A stretch of DNA of 10,501 nt from NCBI GenBank assembly GCA_030655715.1, contig JAUSPR010000050.1, forward strand, positions 1-10,501, given 5' to 3'. The translations under genes were made by a program, and so were the position numbers. Each line of letters opens with the position of its first letter. Position 1 is the first letter of the stretch. This DNA is from Thermoplasmata archaeon (GTDB taxonomy: Archaea; Thermoplasmatota; Thermoplasmata; SG8-5). Shown piece by piece: positions 6,666 to 10,501 of this stretch. The notes under the pieces were generated by a model that worked only from the letters and a program-made list of their open reading frames with translations, was not told the origin of the DNA and searched no databases.

Positions 6666-7088
6666 TTAGATAAACAGGTTTACATGTCCCTCTGAAGCCG
6701 CATCCAGATATGTTCCGACTCCGCCAATCTCGGTTACTTCAGATATTAGCATTTCCTTCGGGACGTTCATAAGGGACATTGTCATCTCACAGGCCACAAA
6801 TCGCACGCCCAGTTCCTTACAATCTGATATTAGCTCCGTGAGCGTTGCAACATTGTTCTTCTTCATAACCCCTTTCATCATCTTCGTTCCCAGGCCGCCC
6901 ATGTTCATCTTGGATAACTTTGACTTATCAGCCCCGCCTTTCTTCATTACGCCAAGGCCCCAGAACGTGAAGAACATCGTCACATTCATGCCCTTTGCGG
7001 CTGCGCCGGCAGCCAGTATGAACGCGGCCATTGCCTTGTCAAGGTCGCCGCTGTGAAGGATTATGCTCATGGATTTTGTTCCGGTCAT
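6666..7088 (-). CDS. DsrE2-like (DsrE/F/H-fold) sulfurtransferase-type protein
   Basis: 140 aa. It belongs to the DsrE2/peroxiredoxin-like group: SIILHSGDLDKAMAAFILAAGAA at the start, MFFTFWGLGVMKK, and the Cys motif RFVACEMTMSLM, with Cys100 at the expected persulfide-carrying site (a second Cys is at 90). DsrE2 proteins commonly travel with TusA and rhodanese and receive or pass sulfane sulfur. The longer frame from GTG 7118 overlaps tusA. I chose ATG 7088, 2 nt after the tusA stop, because the protein then begins MTGTKSMSIILHSGD, as the family does, with a GGAAGGGAT stretch just upstream. It is the fifth gene of the operon. Confidence 0.88.
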   Translation of the reverse strand: MTGTKSMSIILHSGDLDKAMAAFILAAGAAAKGMNVTMFFTFWGLGVMKKGGADKSKLSKMNMGGLGTKMMKGVMKKNNVATLTELISDCKELGVRFVACEMTMSLMNVPKEMLISEVTEIGGVGTYLDAASEGHVNLFI

Positions 7089-7090
7089 GG

Positions 7091-7318
7091 TTATCCCTTC
7101 CTTATCGTGATTATCCACACAGGGCTCTTGTCCTCGACGGACAATACTTCATCCCCAGTATCCTTGACGGCCTGTGGAATTTCGCTCTTGGAGATCTCAT
7201 GGTCACCTTCGACCACAAGCACCTGGCCCTTGGTCAACTTTCTCAATGCCTTTCTCGTCTCAATCAACGGTTTGGGGCAGTTCATGCCCAGTGTTGAAAT
7301 TTTTACATCTTCTTTCAT
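7091..7318 (-). CDS. tusA: TusA family sulfur carrier protein
   Basis: 75 aa, the usual TusA length. The signature LGMNCPKPLIETRKALRKL carries the CPxP motif with the sulfur-accepting Cys14. Then comes a helix, the strand GQVLVVEGDHE and the C-terminal strand SPVWIITIRKG. TusA accepts persulfide sulfur from a desulfurase or rhodanese and passes it on to DsrE-type proteins for tRNA thiolation, cofactor biosynthesis or sulfur metabolism. A strong Shine-Dalgarno AAAGGAGG lies 6-7 nt before the ATG, between it and the stop of the preceding DsrE gene. It sits between the DsrE triad and the DsrE2-like gene, which supports a relay role. Confidence 0.93.
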   Translation of the reverse strand: MKEDVKISTLGMNCPKPLIETRKALRKLTKGQVLVVEGDHEISKSEIPQAVKDTGDEVLSVEDKSPVWIITIRKG

Positions 7319-7332
7319 GTCATTCCTCCTTT

Positions 7333-7698
7333 CTAGAATGTCAAGCAGAACTCATGCTGCTCAATCAAATCAATAGCCAGGGCACTGTCCATAATTTCGG
7401 CCTCATCAATAAGGTCTCTCGGTTCAAGGCCTCGCGAAGTCAGTGCATTCGAGTCAACCTTTATTGTTCCTCCGAGTTCCAGGAAGTCCGAGATCTCGGC
7501 AAGGTTATTGGGCAGACCGAGACCAGTTGGGTTCTGGGCTTTCATGGCGAAATAAACACCATCACTTCTCAGGAAGAGGGTAACTTCTCCGCCCTTGGCC
7601 ACAATGGCATTTGCCAGCTGGATTGCCCCGTAACAATCATCATGATGCCCATAGGTTCCGTGCATCAACGAAATCATTATTTTCTTTTTCATACTCAT
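7333..7698 (-). CDS. DsrE family protein lacking the usual internal Cys (third triad subunit)
   Basis: 121 aa with the DsrE fold: MKKKIMISLMHGTYGHHDD, then VTLFLRSDGVYFAMK (the DGVY segment typical of the family), then FLELGGTIKVDSNALTSRGL. Homologues usually have Cys in the last segment (IKVC...ARGL). Here the positions are Asp82 and Ser83, so it may be a structural subunit as DsrF/TusC is. Cys22 and a near-terminal Cys118 remain. Start at ATG 7698: GGTGAT lies exactly 3 nt upstream, the same layout as at the first gene of the operon. The preceding gene stops 8 nt before the ATG. Probably forms a hetero-oligomer with the two upstream DsrE-fold proteins. Confidence 0.88.
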   Translation of the reverse strand: MSMKKKIMISLMHGTYGHHDDCYGAIQLANAIVAKGGEVTLFLRSDGVYFAMKAQNPTGLGLPNNLAEISDFLELGGTIKVDSNALTSRGLEPRDLIDEAEIMDSALAIDLIEQHEFCLTF

Positions 7699-7706
7699 TA
7701 AATCAC

Positions 7707-8081
7707 CTAACCAATGAACGTGAGGACTCGATCAGATTCGGCTAACATGTCAACGAAACTGTATAGACCAGACTGTTCAATCCCCTTTATTGTGTCATCC
7801 GGGGTAAGGTCCCTTGCAGATGAACATCTCTCGCATGCTCTCACTGTTACGCCTTTTCGAACAGCACGCTTAAGCCAGTCGCCCGGATTTGAAAAATCCT
7901 TGAATCCCTTTATATGCTGAAGCCAGACTCCGTCCAGATAGAGGAACATATTCACCTTGTACCCCTTCTTCCGGGCTGTGAGGGCCAGTTTCGAGGCAAT
8001 CTCTGCGTATTCCGAGACATATGGTCCTCGGAGAAGTAGTATCGAGAGTGTTTTATCCTTCTCTGTCTTTTCCTCTAACAC
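7707..8081 (-). CDS. DsrE family protein with CxxC (second triad subunit)
   Basis: 124 aa from a GTG start. DsrE fold: TLSILLLRGPYVSEYAEIASKLAL, then YKVNMFLYLDGVW, then GVTVRACERCSSARDL with Cys83 and Cys86 at the active Cys site of DsrE/TusD. It is therefore the likely persulfide-carrying subunit. I prefer GTG 8081 over the ATG at 8099. GGTGAT lies exactly 3 nt before that GTG, as at the first and third genes, and it then overlaps the preceding stop by only 7 nt. The ATG would give a 25-nt overlap and has no Shine-Dalgarno. The overlap implies translational coupling. Confidence 0.88.
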   Translation of the reverse strand: MLEEKTEKDKTLSILLLRGPYVSEYAEIASKLALTARKKGYKVNMFLYLDGVWLQHIKGFKDFSNPGDWLKRAVRKGVTVRACERCSSARDLTPDDTIKGIEQSGLYSFVDMLAESDRVLTFIG

Positions 8082-8434
8082 ATTATCACCCTGTCCCATT
8101 CTTCCATGATAAGGTCCACAAGTGCCTCGTAAGGTTTTTCCAGGGTTTCAGTACCTGGTATAAGCTTCTCTCCAGGAATTCCCGAAGCCACGACATGCTC
8201 GCTGCTCAGGAACACTTTACCGCCACCCGATATTGCCTGGCTGAGGCCAGCAGCCACCTCTCCAGAACCTCGGATTGCGTTATAAACACCATCAGATAGA
8301 AGGAAAAATCCGACACGTTTTCCTCTTTTCATTGCCTCAAGCCCGAGACTCACTACTTGGTGAGCATTTTCATGAACCGCTGCTGTGTGCGCAATCACTA
8401 TGCCCAAACTATTAAAATTTCCTGTTTCCGTCAT
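8075..8434 (-). CDS. DsrE family protein with C-terminal Cys (first triad subunit)
   Basis: 119 aa with the DsrE fold: LGIVIAHTAAVHENAHQVVS, then RVGFFLLSDGVYNAI, then GGKVFLSSEHVVASGI. The internal Cys position is Ser77/Ser78. The only cysteine is the last residue (WDRVIMC), which suggests a flexible C-terminal thiol. First gene of the operon. The Shine-Dalgarno AGGTGAT ends 3 nt before ATG 8434, and the promoter and an inverted repeat lie just upstream. Its role is probably as one subunit of a TusBCD/DsrEFH-like complex, inferred from three adjacent paralogues. Confidence 0.88.
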   Translation of the reverse strand: MTETGNFNSLGIVIAHTAAVHENAHQVVSLGLEAMKRGKRVGFFLLSDGVYNAIRGSGEVAAGLSQAISGGGKVFLSSEHVVASGIPGEKLIPGTETLEKPYEALVDLIMEEWDRVIMC

Positions 8435-8448
8435 TATATCACCTTATT

Positions 8449-8500
8449 TAGTTGTGCAAGATATTGACACAACTATACACACAATCCCTATTAAAACATA
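8449..8500 (-). promoter_or_regulatory. Sulfur-relay operon promoter with inverted-repeat operator candidate
   Basis: A perfect inverted repeat TAGTTGTG (8449-8456) / CACAACTA (8468-8475), spacer 11 bp, lies between a TATA-like box (TTTTAA read on minus, 8491-8496) and the Shine-Dalgarno. The expected transcription start is near 8467, inside the palindrome, so a bound regulator would block initiation. The co-operonic winged-helix protein is the obvious candidate ligand. Confidence 0.65.
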
Positions 8501-8560
8501 TCCCTGTCAAACTAATATTCGAAAAGAATAATTAACTGGATCCTCATTTAGTGTCAAGTA

Positions 8561-8951
8561 GTCAAGAACCCTCTGGCCTTCAGGCCCAAGATGAATTGAC
8601 CGAGGACATGGATATAGCAAGGAAATACCGCCATGCACCGTGCAATAAAATGCATATATAATCAAAGCGAATTGGCTTTGATAACTTAGGTGCATGGCCT
8701 ACGCACGTAAACTTCCAGCCCAGGCAACAAATGTTAGGCACTGAAGTTCCAGCAATCTCAATGTGGAATCCGGATGTATTCCCAGCAACATGCCCCGCCT
8801 GTTTTTATCGGCATCCAAAGCCTCGGGCATTTGGAACGAGGCTAAGTGACAAAGCATTTGCGATTCGAATCTCAATCCAAGCCCTGCCTGTGAGGGCAGG
8901 GTATGTGGCTTCAAAAATAATAAAGAGCCACTTTAGGGGCTGATAGTTTAC
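8561..8951 (+). repeat. Palindrome-rich element, copy B, with internal insertion
   Basis: 8561-8721 aligns along its length with copy A: hairpin GGCC/GGCC (8575-8586) followed by ATGAATTGAC, outer stem GCCATGCACC (8630-8639) pairing with GGTGCATGGC (8689-8698), and inner hairpin ATCAAAGC/GCTTTGAT (8661-8682). Alignment resumes at GCCACTTTAGGGGCTG (8927-8942), ending TAGTTTAC. Between them lie about 200 bp in place of about 35 bp in copy A. That insert holds another right-end-like hairpin CCCTGCC/GGCAGGG (8882-8901) and an inverted copy of the dispersed hairpin repeat. The element is in direct orientation to copy A and its end touches the stop codon of the ThiF-like gene. Confidence 0.72.
8802..8837 (-). 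repeat. Dispersed hairpin repeat, copy 4 (inverted, variant stem)
   Basis: Read on minus: GTTCCAAATGCCCGAGGCTTTGG followed by ATGCCGATAAAAAC (read as two parts, hairpin then tail). The inner stem is GCC/GGC instead of GTCC/GGAC, so both arms changed together while the outer CCAAA/TTTGG and the tail are retained. Confidence 0.75.
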
Positions 8952-9736
8952 GGATGATTCGGACATTCTGGATTTTTGGAAATTTCAAGAATTTCAAGGG
9001 TATTTTTTAACCCGTCATAATAAGCAACGTTTCGCAAACAATCTTCAGATTTCCCGCAAACAAGTTTCAACCCTTCTCTCACAGCCATCGCACCGATTAT
9101 GCTGGTGGTTGTTATTTCCGCACCAATTTTCGGCAAATAGAGTGAAATATCATTCCCGGTGCAGCTAAATCTTTGCTCGACAATCCTTCCATGGCTTCGG
9201 TTCATTCCGCATTCCAGGCATGGCGTATCCGGTGGAATGACAACCTGTACCTTGCCTCTGAAACCGTCCATGGCTCCATCAATGTATGGTCTCTTAAAGT
9301 GCCAGCATCCTGCATTCAGATGAAGCCTGGCCAGGACATTGTCCAGACATCCGAAAATCAAATCAAATTTCTCCAGAAAACCATCTTCCTGGTCCTGAAT
9401 TTTTGCAACAATCGCTCGTGCCCGAACGTCCGGGTCGAGATTCATCATTCCCCTGGCCACAATATCGGCTTTCATGCCTCCATTTTTGGCGTCATCGTTT
9501 GTAAAAAAGAGACATCTGGTAAGATTGGAACTTACCACCCGGTCCATGTCCACAATGGTAATATTCCGAAAACCGGAGAGCACAAGATTTTTTCCCACTT
9601 CATTTCCTATTGCCCCGGCACCGACCATCAGAATCCTGGCTCTGGAAACAGCTTCCATGTCAAGCCAATCGATTCGTTTTGCTCTGTCAAACCTGTCCCG
9701 GTCCTCATCGCCCGGTAGTATGCACTCTTCCACCAT
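8948..9736 (-). CDS. ThiF/MoeB/E1-like adenylyltransferase
   Basis: 262 aa. Nucleotide-binding Rossmann motif GAGAIG (39-44), strand end IVDMDRV (Asp63/Asp65), and the SNLTR segment (70-74) that corresponds to the family SNLNRQ with the catalytic Arg. These enzymes adenylate the C-terminal Gly of ubiquitin-fold sulfur carriers (MoaD/ThiS/SAMP). A zinc site is likely from CLEC (173-176) plus C-terminal CPNH (258-261), where CxxH replaces the usual CxxC. FSCTGND (Cys192) may be the E1-type Cys. Start: ATG 9736 has TATAAACC about 27 nt upstream, giving a leaderless mRNA. The alternative ATG 9826 lies inside the TATA box of the divergent tRNA gene and adds 30 unlike-family residues. No ubiquitin-like carrier is nearby. 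The stop codon lies in the end of element B. Confidence 0.85.
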   Translation of the reverse strand: MVEECILPGDEDRDRFDRAKRIDWLDMEAVSRARILMVGAGAIGNEVGKNLVLSGFRNITIVDMDRVVSSNLTRCLFFTNDDAKNGGMKADIVARGMMNLDPDVRARAIVAKIQDQEDGFLEKFDLIFGCLDNVLARLHLNAGCWHFKRPYIDGAMDGFRGKVQVVIPPDTPCLECGMNRSHGRIVEQRFSCTGNDISLYLPKIGAEITTTSIIGAMAVREGLKLVCGKSEDCLRNVAYYDGLKNTLEILEISKNPECPNHP

Positions 9737-9823
9737 GCCTCTAGAAATGATTCCAGGTTTATAGATGTTGTTATATCCACTATGGGTGATGAAAATATCC
9801 GACGAAAGGTTTTTACCTGACAC

Positions 9824-9833
9824 CATATATCGT
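9824..9833 (+). promoter_or_regulatory. TATA box of the initiator tRNA gene
   Basis: CCATATATCG is centred about 33 nt before the mature tRNA 5' end, leaving a few nt of 5' leader, as expected for an archaeal tRNA promoter. Confidence 0.5.
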
Positions 9834-9861
9834 GACTCTCCCCAGTCAATAGAAACAAGAT

Positions 9862-9936
9862 AGCGGGGTGGGGTAGCCAGGAAATCCCATCGGGCTCATA
9901 ACCCGAAGACCAGTCGTTCAAATCGACTCCCCGCTA
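9862..9936 (+). tRNA. Initiator tRNA-Met (CAT)
   Basis: 75 nt, all four arms fold. Acceptor AGCGGGG (9862-9868) pairs with CCCCGCT (9929-9935), discriminator A9936. T arm AGTCG/CGACT with loop TTCAAAT (9912-9928). Anticodon arm TCGGG/CCCGA with loop CTCATAA (9890-9906), anticodon CAT at 9897-9899. The A1-U72 end pair and three consecutive G-C pairs at the base of the anticodon loop are the marks of an archaeal initiator, not elongator, tRNA-Met. There is no intron and no encoded CCA. A T-run follows at 9943-9947. Confidence 0.95.
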
Positions 9937-9940
9937 TATC

Positions 9941-9951
9941 TATTTTTAATA
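9941..9951 (+). promoter_or_regulatory. T-rich tRNA end and TATA box for the next gene
   Basis: TATTTTTAATA lies 5 nt after the tRNA. Its T5 run (9943-9947) can terminate the tRNA transcript. It also sits about 30 nt before ATG 9976, so the same bases may act as the TATA box of the following small gene. Confidence 0.4.
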
Positions 9952-9975
9952 CAATAAATGCATTTCATTTATATA

Positions 9976-10260
9976 ATGAGCACCAAATCAAAGGAGCTGG
10001 TGAAACTCGAAAAGAAAAGCCTGAAAGCAAATCAGAAGGCTGAGAAAAAACAAATGGCCAGTTCCGAATCAGTCAAATCCCGGGACCATCAGTGGCCGAA
10101 GCATTCAGAATTGAAGGCCCCCACTGCCCAGCAGATGGAAATTGTTGTAAAGCAGGAATCTTTACCCTGGCACAAAGACCCCAACTGGATTAGGGCAATA
10201 ATCGCTCTAGCCACGATGGTGATTGCGATATTGACACTGTATTTCACGATATTTTATTGA
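9976..10260 (+). CDS. Small tail-anchored membrane protein
   Basis: 94 aa, no family recognised. The N-terminal half is highly charged and Lys-rich (KELVKLEKKSLKANQKAEKK), probably helical or coiled coil. Residues about 50-68 contain KQESLPWHKDPNWIRAI, and the last 22 residues (IIALATMVIAILTLYFTIFY) are a single membrane helix at the extreme C-terminus. This gives a cytoplasmic domain with a tail anchor. ATG 9976 is preferred over ATG 9958 because it lies about 30 nt after the TATA-like box. The six extra residues MHFIYI look non-native. Function unknown. Confidence 0.65.
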   Translation: MSTKSKELVKLEKKSLKANQKAEKKQMASSESVKSRDHQWPKHSELKAPTAQQMEIVVKQESLPWHKDPNWIRAIIALATMVIAILTLYFTIFY

Positions 10261-10392
10261 TGAAAATATCAATTCCCATGATAGCTGTTATTGACGCACT
10301 CTGTTCAACTACTGCTCCCTGTCTGTATTTTTTGATTAAACATGTTCTCGCCTACATACCGCAATCTTTAGATTTGAGGATACGGGCGCTTT
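10261..10392. other. Intergenic stretch, nothing recognised
   Basis: AT-rich sequence after the tail-anchored protein gene. A T6 run (TATTTTTTGAT, about 10326-10336) could terminate that transcript. No RNA gene, repeat or promoter could be supported. Confidence 0.4.
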
Positions 10393-10500
10393 CTATGCAA
10401 TTATTATTGCGAGAAATTGTTTAATAAAGGTGCTCCCCACAATATTCCATGCTTCCAGCATTTTTAAATCACCCTGGATGACTCTTTCATCCATTCGATT
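10393..10500 (-). CDS. Possible C-terminus of a gene entering from the right
   Basis: Reading minus from 10500 gives 35 codons (NRMDERVIQGDLKMLEAWNI, then VGSTFIKQFLAIIIA) ending in TAG at 10393-10395. Amphipathic composition resembles a real protein tail, but it is too short to assign and the frame could be open by chance. Confidence 0.3.
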   Translation of the reverse strand, partial: NRMDERVIQGDLKMLEAWNIVGSTFIKQFLAIIIA

Positions 10501-10501
10501 T

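Noticed and set aside
7174..7701. Plus-strand open frame of 175 codons
   Set aside because: It is antisense to tusA and a DsrE gene, both recognised by motifs and Shine-Dalgarno sites, and shows no family features.
8731..8943. Plus-strand frame inside element B (70 aa) that might be a TnpB C-terminal remnant
   Set aside because: No zinc-ribbon CxxC pairs or catalytic motif of TnpB can be seen, and the frame runs through the inverted hairpin repeat and another palindrome, so it looks non-coding.
6017..8951. CRISPR array formed by the repeated palindromes
   Set aside because: Only two long diverged copies exist, more than 2 kb apart, without regular short repeats or spacers, and no cas gene is present.

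Overview
The window looks like a chromosomal segment of a mesophilic euryarchaeon, probably Thermoplasmatota-like, though this is inference and not proven. The signs are an archaeal initiator tRNA without encoded CCA, TATA-type promoters about 25-30 bp upstream of starts (several apparently leaderless), Shine-Dalgarno sites of the GGTGAT/GGAGG type, and a CARDB-type surface protein. GC content is moderate. Most genes are on the minus strand.

Layout. Positions 1-804 (minus): 3'-truncated secreted or membrane protein with a signal peptide, a CARDB-like domain and one membrane helix. 1030-2079 (minus): class II Fic protein with a C-terminal winged helix, bracketed by copies of a short hairpin repeat and ending inside a 3 x 12-bp tandem repeat. 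2349-3680 (plus): B12-binding-type radical SAM enzyme. 3718-4410 (plus): YgjP/M48-like zinc metallopeptidase, convergent with an MFS transporter at 4399-5670 (minus). 5783-6067 (plus): small two-helix membrane protein whose last codons come from a repeat. 6276-8434 (minus): a compact sulfur-relay operon of three DsrE-fold proteins, TusA, a DsrE2-like protein and a winged-helix regulator. 8948-9736 (minus): a ThiF/MoeB/E1-like adenylyltransferase. 9862-9936 (plus): initiator tRNA-Met. 9976-10260 (plus): small tail-anchored protein. At the right edge there may be the C-terminus of another minus-strand gene.

The most notable region is 6017-8951. The sulfur-relay operon sits between two diverged direct copies of a palindrome-rich element of about 160-220 bp. 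Its ends resemble right-end hairpins of IS200/IS605 (TnpB-type) elements, and its core folds into a conserved two-level stem. The operon's promoter carries a perfect 8-bp inverted repeat over the predicted transcription start, a good candidate operator for the HTH protein encoded last in the operon. The three DsrE-fold subunits divide up the cysteines much as TusBCD/DsrEFH does: one has an internal CxxC, one has a C-terminal Cys, and one lacks a Cys at the usual site. With TusA (CPxP) and a DsrE2-like protein, they look like a complete persulfide relay.

A second repeat family (four copies, three around fic and one inside the right-hand element) forms a hairpin with a coordinated change in its two arms.
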